The notes: generated by a model not told the origin, from the sequence alone. DNA of 64,000 nucleotides from UBA1952 sp965246765 (GCA_965246765.1 CBDFFJ010000005.1:496001-560000), one strand, 5' to 3'. Shown: positions 35,138-44,995, numbered from the stretch's first letter. Numbers and translations are program-made.

Positions 35138-36982
35138 ATGAAATATTTGTTCTTAATCCTTTTAGCCTTTCAGGCATTGGAAGGCCGGTGCGGCAATGTT
35201 TTTTTTGAGAAGCTCTGTGAGGTCAACAAATGCTGGCGAAACCAGAAAGATGCAGCCCTGAACGCTTTACAGCCCGATAGTCCGGCCAATGAAACAAAGT
35301 GGATCGCACTTCATCTCCGGCTTGTAGAGCAAACCTTGCGGCAACGATCCACACAGCGACTAAGCGCACGTCAGGCAGCCAACAGGCTGGATTGCCTGAG
35401 TTATCTGAACCAGTATTGGCACAAGGAACGCTTCCCGGGCAATACGCGCTACACCCGCCGCACGCCCATATTTATAGACGATCAGAATAATTTTTGCGCG
35501 GTTGGCTATCTGCTGAAAACAAGCGGATATGAAGCGCTGGCGCGAAAAATTTCTGCCTGCGGCAATCTGGCCTATGTCGGGGAAATGAACTATCCGGAAT
35601 TGAATAGATGGGCACGGGATCATGGCTTTACCCTTAATGAGCTGGCCTGGATACAACCCGGCTATCCGCCCAAGCTTAAAGCTTCACCCGTAGGCGCGGG
35701 CGTCAATGGCGAAGTGATGGAGCTATTCCCGGACGATGCCAGCAGCAGGCTGTATGTGGGCGGAAACTTTACCCGTGCGGACGATTCTATCCCGGCAAAC
35801 AACATCGCATCGCTTTCGGAAGCAGGGGGTGTATATACCTGGCGCCGGATGGACAGCGGCCTCAAAGGAACTGTTTATGCCATCACCAAGTACAAGGGCA
35901 GAATATTCGCCGCCGGGAGCTTCACCATTCCGGGAAGTGGCCAGCCGGGGAATGTCGCTTATTGGAATGACACATTTTGGACCGCAGCAGGCTGCCTGAC
36001 AGGTACGGTTTACGATCTGGCGGTTATGAACGGCGAACTTTATGCCGCAGGCAGCCTTGAGGTATGTACCAGGAATAGCGCCACCGCTACCCTCGCGCGC
36101 TGGAATGACACCGTCTGGCGGATGCTGCCCGGACCGAAAGGTTCTGCAAACACGATGTTTGTCTCCGACTCAACGCTGGTACTCGGCGGGGCGCTGCTTT
36201 ATAATGGTGCGCAGTTGAACGTCGTCAAGTGGAGTGAGAAATCAGGCTACCAAACCTTCACCGGCGGCATTGCCAATGAAGTAAAGTCGTTTGAAATGTT
36301 CAGCAATACGCTTTATGCGGGCTGTAAGCGAACGAGTACTTCTGAACCAACAAACATAGTCGTGCAAAAGAATGGAAATCAGTGGCAGGCAATCGCCGAT
36401 AGCCAGCTTCTGGAAGATTTCCGTGCATATGAAGGGCCCATTAGTGTTAATGCGCTTTGCACCAATGGAAGTCTGTTGATGCTTGGAGGTAGTTTCAAAT
36501 ATAGCCCTCCCGGCATTGGCACTTACGGAACAAATTGTTTTAGTATGCCCATACTTTCGGATCCGGATGAGCAATGGTTTATAGTGGACAGCGCCATCAA
36601 TAAGATGGTCATTTTCAAGAATACGCTGATTGCCGGCGGGCGTTTCAGGATTGGTAGCAGAATACCTCCTCCTGCTGTTATCCTGAACGGCATGGCAAGA
36701 GTACCGATCAGCCCGCCGCTGTCAGTACCAAAATTCCAGACAGGCTGCACGTTTGAGCTTTCCCCTAATCCAGTTGCGGAAGGCGGTAGCATCAGCGTCT
36801 GGAACAATTTCTCGGCTACCCGCTACACCATGGCAGATATAACAGGAAGAACGATTGGCTCAGGAAATCTCCGGAAGGCAATGCAAGCGATTGATATCCC
36901 GCACATCGCACCCGGAACCTATTTCATAACAATCTGGAATGAACAAGGGACGCGGGCCGTCCGGCCTGTACAGGTGAAATAG
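35138..36982 (+). CDS. Secreted beta-propeller protein with T9SS sorting domain
   Basis: This 614-residue protein has a short signal peptide (LFLILLAFQALEG), a helical N-terminal domain with a Cys pair, then repeated blade-like units of the form LYVGGNFT, IFAAGSFT, LYAAGSLE and LIAGGRFR, as in Kelch/delta-60 type propellers. It ends in a T9SS sorting domain (FELSPNPVAEGGSISV, then GTYFITIWNEQGTR). It is probably surface-exposed; no enzyme motif was recognised. Confidence 0.82.
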   Translation: MKYLFLILLAFQALEGRCGNVFFEKLCEVNKCWRNQKDAALNALQPDSPANETKWIALHLRLVEQTLRQRSTQRLSARQAANRLDCLSYLNQYWHKERFPGNTRYTRRTPIFIDDQNNFCAVGYLLKTSGYEALARKISACGNLAYVGEMNYPELNRWARDHGFTLNELAWIQPGYPPKLKASPVGAGVNGEVMELFPDDASSRLYVGGNFTRADDSIPANNIASLSEAGGVYTWRRMDSGLKGTVYAITKYKGRIFAAGSFTIPGSGQPGNVAYWNDTFWTAAGCLTGTVYDLAVMNGELYAAGSLEVCTRNSATATLARWNDTVWRMLPGPKGSANTMFVSDSTLVLGGALLYNGAQLNVVKWSEKSGYQTFTGGIANEVKSFEMFSNTLYAGCKRTSTSEPTNIVVQKNGNQWQAIADSQLLEDFRAYEGPISVNALCTNGSLLMLGGSFKYSPPGIGTYGTNCFSMPILSDPDEQWFIVDSAINKMVIFKNTLIAGGRFRIGSRIPPPAVILNGMARVPISPPLSVPKFQTGCTFELSPNPVAEGGSISVWNNFSATRYTMADITGRTIGSGNLRKAMQAIDIPHIAPGTYFITIWNEQGTRAVRPVQVK

Positions 36983-37003
36983 CTGACCGGGGCTGTAAAA
37001 AGC

Positions 37004-38182
37004 ATGAATTTTACCGGAATGAAAATACTCCTGCTCGGCTCGGGCGAATTAGGAAAAGAATTTGCCATTGCTGCTCAGCGCATTGGCCAAATCATCATAG
37101 CCGTGGATAGCTACGCCGGCGCACCGGCCATGCAGGTCGCGCACGCCGCTGAAGTTATCAATATGCTGGACGGCGAGGCGTTGGATGCTATCGTTGCGAA
37201 GCACTGCCCTGACATTATTGTGCCGGAAATTGAAGCCATCCGCACAGAGCGTTTCTACGACTATGAGGCCCAGGGTATTCATGTAGTGCCTTCGGCAAAG
37301 GCCGCCAACTACACCATGAATCGCAAGGCCATCCGCGATCTGGCGGCAAAAGAGCTGGGACTGAAAACCGCGGCCTATCAATATGCGACTTCCGCCGCTG
37401 AACTACATCATGCAGTTGGCGCAATAGGCATGCCCTGCGTGGTGAAGCCCCTGATGTCCTCGTCCGGTAAAGGCCAGTCAACTATCAAGGATGCATCTGA
37501 CATTGACAAGGCCTGGCTATACGCCGTGGAAGGCACCCGCGGTGACATTATTGAGGTTATAGTAGAAGCCTTTGTGCAATTCAACAGCGAGATCACCCTG
37601 CTAACCGTTGCCCAGAAAGACGGTCTGCCCACCCTGTTTTGCGCGCCCATCGGTCACCGCCAGGAGCGCGGCGACTATATGGAGAGCTGGCAGCCGGCGG
37701 TAGTAGCTCCCGCACATCTGGTAGAGGCGAAGCGCATGGCCGGCGCAGTTACAGAAGCGCTGGGCGGCGCCGGCCTGTTCGGCGTGGAGTTTTTCCTGGC
37801 CGATGATGGAGTTTACTTTTCTGAGCTGTCGCCGCGCCCGCACGATACCGGCATGGTAACCCTGGCGGGCACGCAGAATTTCAATGAGTTTGAGTTGCAC
37901 CTCCGGGCAATATTGGGCTTGCCAATCGCGGAAATAATGCTGGAAAAAACAGGAGCCAGCGCGGTAATCCTCGCCTCAGAACACTCAGACAAGCCTGCAT
38001 ATGAAGGAATAGCCCAAATAGCGGCCCTTTCCCGGACAGACTTCCGGATTTTCGGCAAGCCATCATCGCGGCCTTATCGCCGGATGGGCGTGGCGCTGGT
38101 CAATGCTGAAGCGGGCACTCCGATTGAGAAGGTGGTGGATGCGGCAAAGCAGGCTGCTGCGCTGGTCAGGGTGACGGGCTGA
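37004..38182 (+). CDS. purT: Formate-dependent phosphoribosylglycinamide formyltransferase
   Basis: This 392-residue ATP-grasp enzyme converts GAR plus formate and ATP to formyl-GAR in purine synthesis. The N-terminus has KILLLGSGELGKEFAI, followed by VPEIEAI, the ATP-grasp loop PLMSSSGKGQS, and SELSPRPHDTGMVTL. The length and order match PurT. The start at 37004 places a short MNFTG before the conserved MKILLLG; starting at codon 6 is also possible. Confidence 0.95.
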   Translation: MNFTGMKILLLGSGELGKEFAIAAQRIGQIIIAVDSYAGAPAMQVAHAAEVINMLDGEALDAIVAKHCPDIIVPEIEAIRTERFYDYEAQGIHVVPSAKAANYTMNRKAIRDLAAKELGLKTAAYQYATSAAELHHAVGAIGMPCVVKPLMSSSGKGQSTIKDASDIDKAWLYAVEGTRGDIIEVIVEAFVQFNSEITLLTVAQKDGLPTLFCAPIGHRQERGDYMESWQPAVVAPAHLVEAKRMAGAVTEALGGAGLFGVEFFLADDGVYFSELSPRPHDTGMVTLAGTQNFNEFELHLRAILGLPIAEIMLEKTGASAVILASEHSDKPAYEGIAQIAALSRTDFRIFGKPSSRPYRRMGVALVNAEAGTPIEKVVDAAKQAAALVRVTG

Positions 38183-38229
38183 ACGAGGCCGCGCCTTTGA
38201 ATCAGGCAAGCTCTGAACCGTAAATTGCA

Positions 38230-39033
38230 ATGCCAATGTCCCCGCTTCCGCCCGAAATCAGATCCGTCCAGGTCACCCGATACATTACGCCGCTGCGCGA
38301 AGGCGGCTCCCTGCCGGCCATAGCCGAAGCAGACGATGGCTTTATGTACGTCCTGAAGTTTCGCGGCGCCGGGCAGGGCACAAAGGCGCTTATCGCCGAT
38401 CTCATTGGCGCCGAGATAGCCCGTGTGCTTGGCTTGCGTGTACCGGAACTGGTTTTTGCCACCCTGGATGAAGCCCTCGGCAGAACGGAGCCTGACGAAG
38501 AGATTCAAGACCTGCTGAAGGCGTCCACCGGGCTTAATCTCGGCCTTCATTATCTCTCCGGCGCCATTACTTACGACCCGAACGTTACAAAGCTGGACAG
38601 CGACACCGCGTCCCGCATCGTCTGGCTGGACTGTCTCATTATGAATGTGGACCGCACCTTTCGCAACACCAATATGCTGATGTGGAAGGGAGAGCTCTGG
38701 CTGATAGACCATGGCGCGTCATTCTATTTTCACAACGACTGGACCGGCTGGGAGGCGCGTGCCGCTAAGCCGTTTCCACTGATAAAAGATCATGTGCTTC
38801 TCCCGCAGGCTGGCGATCTGGATGCCGCGGATGCTGAATGTCGCCAACTGCTGACTGATGAGCGCATTGGCGCTATCGTGGCCCTGATTCCTGATGAGTG
38901 GCTGGTCTCCGACCCGCTTTTTGCCGACGCTGAAGCACAGCGGCAGGCCTACAGACAGTTTCTGACCGGGCGCATCGCACATTCTCAAATCTTCTTAAAC
39001 GCCGCCAGGGATGCACGCCAGGGACTTATTTGA
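38230..39033 (+). CDS. HipA-like kinase family protein
   Basis: This 267-residue protein has the short 'HipA family kinase' pattern: YVLKFRGAGQGTKALIADLIGAEIAR in the N-lobe, a DCLIMNVDRTFRNTNML catalytic loop (Asp, Asn), and LWLIDHGASFYF where HipA-like kinases have the DFG-like metal Asp. It overlaps the DUF3037 gene by 23 nt, the pairing usually seen for this family. The target is unknown; toxicity has not been shown here. Confidence 0.82.
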   Translation: MPMSPLPPEIRSVQVTRYITPLREGGSLPAIAEADDGFMYVLKFRGAGQGTKALIADLIGAEIARVLGLRVPELVFATLDEALGRTEPDEEIQDLLKASTGLNLGLHYLSGAITYDPNVTKLDSDTASRIVWLDCLIMNVDRTFRNTNMLMWKGELWLIDHGASFYFHNDWTGWEARAAKPFPLIKDHVLLPQAGDLDAADAECRQLLTDERIGAIVALIPDEWLVSDPLFADAEAQRQAYRQFLTGRIAHSQIFLNAARDARQGLI

Positions 39034-39394
39034 ATACGCCGTGATCCGTGTTGTGCCGCGTGTAGAGCGGGAGGAATTTGTGAATGCAGGCATTATACTT
39101 TACTGCGCGAAGCAACGCTTTCTTGGTGTGCGCTATGCACTGGACGAAGGGCGCATCTGCGCTTTATCTCCCGAAGCAGACACCTCCGCAATAGGCGCTA
39201 ATCTCCATTCATTGCAGCAGATCAGCGTGGGCGAGAAAAGCTGCGGACCGATTGCGCTGATGGATACAGCATCACGTTTTCGCTGGATTACGGCTGTGCG
39301 CAGCACCATTGTGCAGACCTCGCGCCCCCACCCTGGCTTGTGTATCAATGCCGGGGAAATGCTGCAACAGCTGTTTGGCCAATTAGTAGGCTAA
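39011..39394 (+). CDS. DUF3037 family protein
   Basis: This 127-residue protein fits DUF3037: YAVIRVVPRVEREEFVNAGI near the N-terminus, then GPIALMDTASRFRWITA and RPHPGLC towards the end. DUF3037 proteins typically follow a HipA-like kinase gene, as here, with a 23-nt overlap. The two may act together as a regulatory or toxin-antitoxin-like module; this is inferred from context. Confidence 0.85.
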   Translation: MHARDLFEYAVIRVVPRVEREEFVNAGIILYCAKQRFLGVRYALDEGRICALSPEADTSAIGANLHSLQQISVGEKSCGPIALMDTASRFRWITAVRSTIVQTSRPHPGLCINAGEMLQQLFGQLVG

Positions 39395-41595
39395 GCTTCT
39401 ACGAAGACGGGCTCAATTTCAGGAATCTGTATAGCCTCGAAGTAACGATCCAGCGCATGGTACAATGAGGGCAGCTGCAGGCCTTTTTCGGTGTGCAGCG
39501 CACTGTTCGCCGGCTGCAGGGCTTTCCAGCCAATGGCCGCCTGCGGCACCGCTTCAACAAGCGCACCGTTCAGGCCGGCATGTTCTGCAACCATTTGTGC
39601 CAGGGTGGCCCAGCTTACCGCCGTACCGTTGCTGATATGCCAGATACCCCGCGCCTCATCCTGCACAAGATCAAGGCATTCATTCACAAGGTCCGGCACA
39701 TAGGTAGGGGTCACTACTACATCAGCCGCTGCATGGAATGGCCTGCCGCCGCTTAGCTCCCGCAACACTGCATGAACAAAATTGTGTGAATCCCATGGGC
39801 TGAAAAAGGCGCTCGTGCGGACGATCAGCGCTTTCGGATGATGATGCCTGATGCCGTCTTCTGCCGCAGCCTTACTCCGGCCATACATATTCAGCGGCCT
39901 CACCGGGTCTGATTCGGTGTAAGGGCCGCCCTTTTCACCGTCAAATACCAGATCTGAGGAAAAGCTGAGCAAAGGAAGGTCAAGCGTTGCGCAGGCATTG
40001 GCTACCATCACCGCACCGGCGCAATTCACGTCAAAGCAGCGATCGCTTTCAAGCTCGGCATCTTCTACGCGCACGTATCCCGTTGCGTTGATCACCGCCC
40101 AGGGATCCAGCGCCGCAATTTTCTCCAGCACGCTTGCGCCGTCTGTAATGTCTAAATCCTGCCGGCTCCATAGCACATGCGCAATACCGCGCTGCCGGCA
40201 AACCCTGCTGAAAGCCCTGCCCAGCGTGCCTGTTTTGCCAAGTATAAGTAATGGCTGCGCTGGCTGTGAGGCGGCACTGTACACGCTTGTTTCAGGAATC
40301 CTGTAAAGGAAACGGCTGTCCTCTTCCCACCAGCCTGGCCCGCTCAATGTCGGTTGGGTGCCTGTTCCGTCTTTAGCCAGTTCCTGCACAAGCATGGCCA
40401 AAGCAGTCGGCCTTGGTTTACCGCTGCGCACATCAAAAAGTCCGGGCTCATAGTCGCCATGCGGCTTGAGCAGCAGCTTGTTCCAGCCAAATGAGCCGAG
40501 CGCGGCCCAGGCTGTTACGGCTATTATGTTTATGCGCTCGTCACGGCGCAGACTGTTGGCGGTGGTCCAGATGCGGTGCAGCCAGCGTGTCTGATGCTCC
40601 CGGCTGCAATGCAGGTGCGCTTCCGTGATGGCCATGGGCAATCCATAGCGCTTCCAGGCATCCCGAAGGAGCGTGGCCAGGCCCGTTTGGTCCTGTACCG
40701 GTACGCGCACTGCCTCTATGTCTGCATATTCGTGGATACCGTTGCCGCCATGCGTACCGGACGGATAATGCGCCAAAGCCTCATCAATATATCGCTCAGA
40801 AGTCGCGTAATAATTGAAACCCATGATATCCGGCGGGGTGGGATTAGCTTCAAAAAAACGAAGCGCTTCCGCACCAATGCCGGCGCCCGTCAGGAAATTC
40901 CAGGCTTCATGCAAAGGCGTGACACGACCGCAGAGCAACTCAAAGCCCAGCCAGCGGCGGCGGTTTTCGTAATCGGCCTGATATTGAAGCAGGGGCGTAC
41001 TGTATGTCTTCCCGAGATCTTCAGTCTGTACCAGCTTTGCAGCTGGGTTGACGGCCCGGATTTCCTGCATCGCCAGGACGGTCGCTTTACATTCTGATAC
41101 GAGGATGCGGCAAAAGTCTTCCGTGGCGCTTTTATGCGGATACCAAAGCCCATATAATCCGCAGAAGCGGGCCGTAGTTACCGGCTCATTGACTGGCGTA
41201 TAATATTCTATCCAGGGAAAGCGGCTGGCCACCGCTGCGGCATATTCTTGCAGCCCCTCTTCAAAGCTGCCGTCGTAAAAAGATGCCCATTCAGGGCCAC
41301 TGCCATGATGCACCAATCCTGCTATGGGATTAATTCCCGCCTCGCGGAGCGCTTGGAGCGCCTGTGTAGCGATCGTCCAGTCTATCTCCCCACTATTGCC
41401 GGGCTGGTGACGCTCCCACAATACCGGATAGCGCAGGGTTTTTATACTAAGGCCGGCGAGTGCAGCAATGTCTTCTACGCATCGCCCATAGTGGCCGCTG
41501 TAGCGAAGCTGGTCGTGGTAGGCATTTTCTACCCGGTTGATGGTACACTCAATGCCTGCCCAGACTTGCAGGGGGATTTGAAAATTTTCTGCCAT
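39391..41595 (-). CDS. GH1-like glycosidase fused to RmlD-like reductase
   Basis: This 734-residue protein has two parts. Residues 1-420 resemble family 1 glycoside hydrolases, with VNEPVT (acid/base Glu) and a later ITEAH (nucleophile-position Glu). Residues 445-734 are an RmlD-type dTDP-4-dehydrorhamnose reductase fold, with GKTGTLGRAF, a short-chain-dehydrogenase YGRSK, and INATGYVRVEDAE. Such fusions occur in a few bacterial lineages but their reaction is not established. The C-terminus overlaps the DUF3037 stop by 4 nt on the opposite strand. Confidence 0.88.
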   Translation of the reverse strand: MAENFQIPLQVWAGIECTINRVENAYHDQLRYSGHYGRCVEDIAALAGLSIKTLRYPVLWERHQPGNSGEIDWTIATQALQALREAGINPIAGLVHHGSGPEWASFYDGSFEEGLQEYAAAVASRFPWIEYYTPVNEPVTTARFCGLYGLWYPHKSATEDFCRILVSECKATVLAMQEIRAVNPAAKLVQTEDLGKTYSTPLLQYQADYENRRRWLGFELLCGRVTPLHEAWNFLTGAGIGAEALRFFEANPTPPDIMGFNYYATSERYIDEALAHYPSGTHGGNGIHEYADIEAVRVPVQDQTGLATLLRDAWKRYGLPMAITEAHLHCSREHQTRWLHRIWTTANSLRRDERINIIAVTAWAALGSFGWNKLLLKPHGDYEPGLFDVRSGKPRPTALAMLVQELAKDGTGTQPTLSGPGWWEEDSRFLYRIPETSVYSAASQPAQPLLILGKTGTLGRAFSRVCRQRGIAHVLWSRQDLDITDGASVLEKIAALDPWAVINATGYVRVEDAELESDRCFDVNCAGAVMVANACATLDLPLLSFSSDLVFDGEKGGPYTESDPVRPLNMYGRSKAAAEDGIRHHHPKALIVRTSAFFSPWDSHNFVHAVLRELSGGRPFHAAADVVVTPTYVPDLVNECLDLVQDEARGIWHISNGTAVSWATLAQMVAEHAGLNGALVEAVPQAAIGWKALQPANSALHTEKGLQLPSLYHALDRYFEAIQIPEIEPVFVEA

Positions 41596-41693
41596 AAGGC
41601 CGGCATAGCCGCGCTTGGTAATGCCTTTAGGAGGAAAAATTCATACCAGCTAAAACAACTGTCATGCTTAAGCTGCTGGCTGTTCCATCAATA

Positions 41694-42134
41694 TTAGCGG
41701 AGCCGGTCCAGACTCTTAATCAACTTGTCGTCTTTCCTGATGCCGCGGAGGGCCAGCACTTCAAACACGAGCCCGCCAATAGTTACCAGAAAGCCGGGGA
41801 GCATATACTCAAAGTTCCCGACCGGAACGGCTCCGTTCTTCAGGTTGCTCACATGCATGAGCATTACTGATATAAACGCAAAAATGGAAACCATGCTCAG
41901 GATCACCAATCCGCGCTGCCGCTTACGATCGCCGTAAAAGAAAATGGCAACGAGCGGCAGGATGGTAATGACCGCGGCGATGAGCAGGAGCGGCATAAAG
42001 TTCAGAACGCCTTCATATTGCCAGGGCGAATAAAGCAGGCCTGTCTGATTGTAGCGGTAAAGCTTAAAGATGAACAGCAGGCCATTGAGCATGGCAGCCA
42101 GAAACAGCCAGAGGGATTGTATGCGTTGAATCAT
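41694..42134 (-). CDS. DUF4293 membrane protein
   Basis: This 146-residue protein has four transmembrane helices and begins MIQRIQSLWLFLAAMLNGLL, the standard start of DUF4293 proteins, which are restricted to Bacteroidota. The third helix is preceded by FFYGDRKRQ. The function is unknown. It lies 39 nt downstream of serS on the same strand. Confidence 0.88.
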   Translation of the reverse strand: MIQRIQSLWLFLAAMLNGLLFIFKLYRYNQTGLLYSPWQYEGVLNFMPLLLIAAVITILPLVAIFFYGDRKRQRGLVILSMVSIFAFISVMLMHVSNLKNGAVPVGNFEYMLPGFLVTIGGLVFEVLALRGIRKDDKLIKSLDRLR

Positions 42135-42173
42135 TTTGCAGTGAATGGTAAATAATGAGTCGTGAGTGAAGTC

Positions 42174-43445
42174 TTACGCAATAACACCTTTCCCGAAGTA
42201 GGAATGCAGGAAGACGGGCAATTTTATGCCATCAGGCGTCTGGTTGTTCTCCAGCAGGCAGGCCACGATGCGGGGCAGCGCCAGCGAGGATCCGTTCAGC
42301 GAATGCAGAAGCGTTGTCTTCCCGTCTGTACCGCGGTAGCGGGCCTTGAGGCGGTTGGTCTGGAAGGTTTCAAAGTTGGAAACAGAGCTTACTTCAAGCC
42401 AGCGTTCCTGGGCCGCGCTCCACACTTCAAAGTCATAAGTAAGCGCGGAGGAGAAGGACATATCGCCGCCGCAAAGCCGCAATATGCGGTAAGGCAGCTC
42501 CAATTTCTGCAGCAGGGATTCTACATGGCGCACCATCTCCTCCAGGGTATCGTAGCTGCGCTCCGGCTGCACCAGCTGCACCAGCTCTACCTTATCAAAC
42601 TGATGTACCCTGTTAAGGCCGCGCACGTCCTTGCCATAAGATCCCGCCTCACGGCGGAAGCATGGGGTATATGCTGTCATTTTTACCGGAAGGCTCCCTT
42701 CCGGCGTGATTGTATCGCGGTAAATATTAGTGACGGGAACTTCTGCCGTCGGGATCAGGTAGAAGTCATCTGCCGTAGCATGATACATCTGGCCTTCCTT
42801 GTCCGGCAGCTGGGTAGTGCCATAGGCGGAGGCTTCATTGACCATGTAAGGCGGATAGTATTCCTTGTAGCCGCCCTCAATATTGAAATCCAGGAACGCC
42901 GTGATGAGCGCCCTTTGAAGCTTCGCGCCCTGACCCATATAAACCGGAAAACCTGAGCCGGTGATTTTAGTGCCCAGCTCAAAGTCTATCAGGCCGTATT
43001 TCGCAGTCAGCTCCCAGTGAGGCAGCTTTTGGGCAGACAGATCAGGTTTGCTGCCCCATTCACGTACAACAACATTTTCCTCCGGCGTTTTGCCGTCGGG
43101 AACAGATTCATGCGGCAGGTTGGGCAAGCGAAGGAGGAGCTCGTTAAGTTCTGCGTCAGCAGCGGCCAGCTTTTGCAGCAGATCACGCTCTTCGCCTTTG
43201 CGCTGCGCCACCTGAGTTTTTGCCGCCTCTGCTTCATCGCGCTTACCGCCTGCCATAAGGGCGCCAATCTGCTTGCTGCTGCTGTTGATAAACGCAGATG
43301 CCGCTTCCGCCTCACCCTGAATCTGGCGCCGCGAAGCATCCAGCTCGGTTATGCGTTGCACGAGTTCAGGCTCGGGAAAATGTTTTTTGCGCAAGCCGGC
43401 AAGGATCCGATCCGGCGACTGACGAAAGAGCGATATAGGCAGCAT
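42174..43445 (-). CDS. serS: Seryl-tRNA synthetase
   Basis: This 423-residue class II synthetase charges tRNA-Ser. An N-terminal coiled-coil tRNA-binding arm (about 30-105) precedes the catalytic core with motif 2 (FRREAGSYGKDVRGLNRVHQ) and motif 3 (NGSSLALPRIVACLLEN). The ATG at 43445 gives MLPISLFRQSPD, the expected short N-terminus; the frame is open upstream. A TATCTTTG box (43470-43477) lies 24 nt upstream. Confidence 0.96.
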   Translation of the reverse strand: MLPISLFRQSPDRILAGLRKKHFPEPELVQRITELDASRRQIQGEAEAASAFINSSSKQIGALMAGGKRDEAEAAKTQVAQRKGEERDLLQKLAAADAELNELLLRLPNLPHESVPDGKTPEENVVVREWGSKPDLSAQKLPHWELTAKYGLIDFELGTKITGSGFPVYMGQGAKLQRALITAFLDFNIEGGYKEYYPPYMVNEASAYGTTQLPDKEGQMYHATADDFYLIPTAEVPVTNIYRDTITPEGSLPVKMTAYTPCFRREAGSYGKDVRGLNRVHQFDKVELVQLVQPERSYDTLEEMVRHVESLLQKLELPYRILRLCGGDMSFSSALTYDFEVWSAAQERWLEVSSVSNFETFQTNRLKARYRGTDGKTTLLHSLNGSSLALPRIVACLLENNQTPDGIKLPVFLHSYFGKGVIA

Positions 43446-43469
43446 GAATGTGACTTTGCAGGAAAGCCG

Positions 43470-43477
43470 CAAAGATA
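43470..43477 (-). promoter_or_regulatory. -7 promoter box of serS
   Basis: TATCTTTG on the minus strand matches the TAnnTTTG consensus exactly, 24 nt before the ATG. No clear -33 TTG was found. Confidence 0.5.
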
Positions 43478-43488
43478 GCGGGCCGCTA

Positions 43489-44508
43489 CTATGGCACTTC
43501 TACCGCATTCAGAATCTGCTTCAGAATATCCTCAGACGTGATATTCTCTGCTTCGGCCTCGTAGGTGATCCCGATGCGGTGACGCATTACGTCCGGGCAT
43601 ATGGCGCGCACATCTTCCGGTATTACATAGCCGCGGCGCTTGATGAACGCATAGGCCTTGGCTGCCAGGGCCAGCGAAATGCTGGCGCGGGGCGAGCCGC
43701 CATAAGAGATGAGCGCTTTGAGCTTCGGCAGCTTGGCCGCTTCGGGAAAACGCGTAGCAAATACAATATCCAGGATATACTGCTCAATCTTCTCATCCAT
43801 ATACACCTCACGCACCAGTTTGCGCGCCGCAACGATTTCCTGAGGATCCACCACGGGATTTATTTGCAATGCGCCGCCCGGATTCAGGTTTTGCCGGATA
43901 ATCAGGCGCTCTTCTTCCTTTTCGGGATAAGTGATAACGACTTTAAGCATGAAGCGATCCACCTGCGCCTCGGGCAGCTCATAGGTTCCCTCCTGCTCAA
44001 TCGGGTTTTGGGTGGCCAGCACAAGGAATGGCTCTTCCAGCTTGTGGGTAGTGTCACCAATGGTAACCTGGCGCTCCTGCATGGCCTCAAGCAGGGCGCT
44101 CTGCACTTTAGCCGGGGCACGGTTGATTTCATCTGCGAGTACAAAGTTGGCGAAGATGGGCCCCTTCCGCACCGTGAATTCGTGCGCCTGCGGGTTGTAG
44201 ATCATCGTGCCCAGCACGTCGGCAGGAAGCAGATCCGGCGTGAACTGGATGCGGCTGAATTTTGCATTAATCGCGGACGCGAGTGACTTGATTGCAAGCG
44301 TTTTAGCCAGCCCGGGTACGCCTTCCAGCAGCACATGGCCGCCGGCCAGAAGCCCGATCAGCAGGCGCTCCGTCATGAGGCGCTGACCTACAACCGTCTT
44401 GCCCAGCTCCATCATGAGCAATTCTATAAATGCGCTTTGCGCGTGGATACGCTCATTGAGCGCCCGGATGTCAGGTGCGGTAGCGGTAGTAGCGGCAGAC
44501 ATTTCCAT
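43489..44508 (-). CDS. MoxR-type AAA+ ATPase
   Basis: This 339-residue protein has Walker A GVPGLAKT (residues 63-70), Walker B VLADEINRAP, and the ATQNPIEQEGTYELPEAQ sensor-1 segment characteristic of MoxR proteins. They act as chaperone-like ATPases, usually with VWA-domain partners encoded nearby. The next gene downstream on this strand is serS, so no VWA partner is visible in the window. A TACTTTTG box lies 7 nt before the ATG. Confidence 0.93.
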   Translation of the reverse strand: MEMSAATTATAPDIRALNERIHAQSAFIELLMMELGKTVVGQRLMTERLLIGLLAGGHVLLEGVPGLAKTLAIKSLASAINAKFSRIQFTPDLLPADVLGTMIYNPQAHEFTVRKGPIFANFVLADEINRAPAKVQSALLEAMQERQVTIGDTTHKLEEPFLVLATQNPIEQEGTYELPEAQVDRFMLKVVITYPEKEEERLIIRQNLNPGGALQINPVVDPQEIVAARKLVREVYMDEKIEQYILDIVFATRFPEAAKLPKLKALISYGGSPRASISLALAAKAYAFIKRRGYVIPEDVRAICPDVMRHRIGITYEAEAENITSEDILKQILNAVEVP

Positions 44509-44515
44509 AGTGGGC

Positions 44516-44523
44516 CAAAAGTA
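44516..44523 (-). promoter_or_regulatory. -7 promoter box of moxR gene
   Basis: TACTTTTG on the minus strand matches the consensus, 7 nt before the ATG at 44508. The transcript would start at or near the start codon. Confidence 0.55.
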
Positions 44524-44613
44524 ACGGGTGTGCCGGATGCGAGGGTAAGAGACTTGGCTTTTAAGGAAATTTTTATCGGGCGAAATTCTTCAGGCCGCCG
44601 CTCGCAGGCGGGT

Positions 44614-44621
44614 TACTTTTG
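44614..44621 (+). promoter_or_regulatory. -7 promoter box of gene at 44630
   Basis: TACTTTTG matches the consensus, 8 nt before the ATG at 44630. It is divergent from the moxR box 90 nt away. Confidence 0.55.
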
Positions 44622-44629
44622 AACCTGGA

Positions 44630-44989
44630 ATGAGCAATAGCATGAGTACAACGGGCATGGATCAGAAAGGATGGCAGGGTGTTCAGAATCTGCTGCTGGA
44701 GCGCTTTGGGAAAATACCGGATATGGAAGGCACCCTCTTCCTTATCGGAATTAATGAATTTGGCGCAGAGCCTCCGCGCGGTAAGTTCACGAAGGAGCAA
44801 AAGCAGGACCTGATGCATATAGCCGTCTGCACCCTGCTATCCCAACTGGACTATTACAAATTCATAGGCCGGGACGAAGAAGGCTGGCCTCACTTTGAGA
44901 TGGTATCACCTGTGCCAACTATGACTATGATGGAGCAGGAGAGCATTCTGAAAGCCTGCATCGTCCATTATTTTGGAATGGATGAATAA
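44630..44989 (+). CDS. Conserved-looking hypothetical protein
   Basis: This 119-residue soluble protein has a central FLIGINEFGAEPPRGKFTKEQ and a helical KQDLMHIAVCTLLSQLDYYKF segment. No family was recognised. It has no signal peptide, fits the host base composition, has a promoter-like box just upstream, and is followed by a good terminator, so it is probably expressed as a single gene. Confidence 0.7.
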   Translation: MSNSMSTTGMDQKGWQGVQNLLLERFGKIPDMEGTLFLIGINEFGAEPPRGKFTKEQKQDLMHIAVCTLLSQLDYYKFIGRDEEGWPHFEMVSPVPTMTMMEQESILKACIVHYFGMDE

Positions 44990-44995
44990 CTGAAT

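Noticed and set aside
42162..42956. A 264-codon frame antisense to serS.
   Set aside because: It lies wholly over the catalytic core of seryl-tRNA synthetase, which has intact motifs on the other strand.
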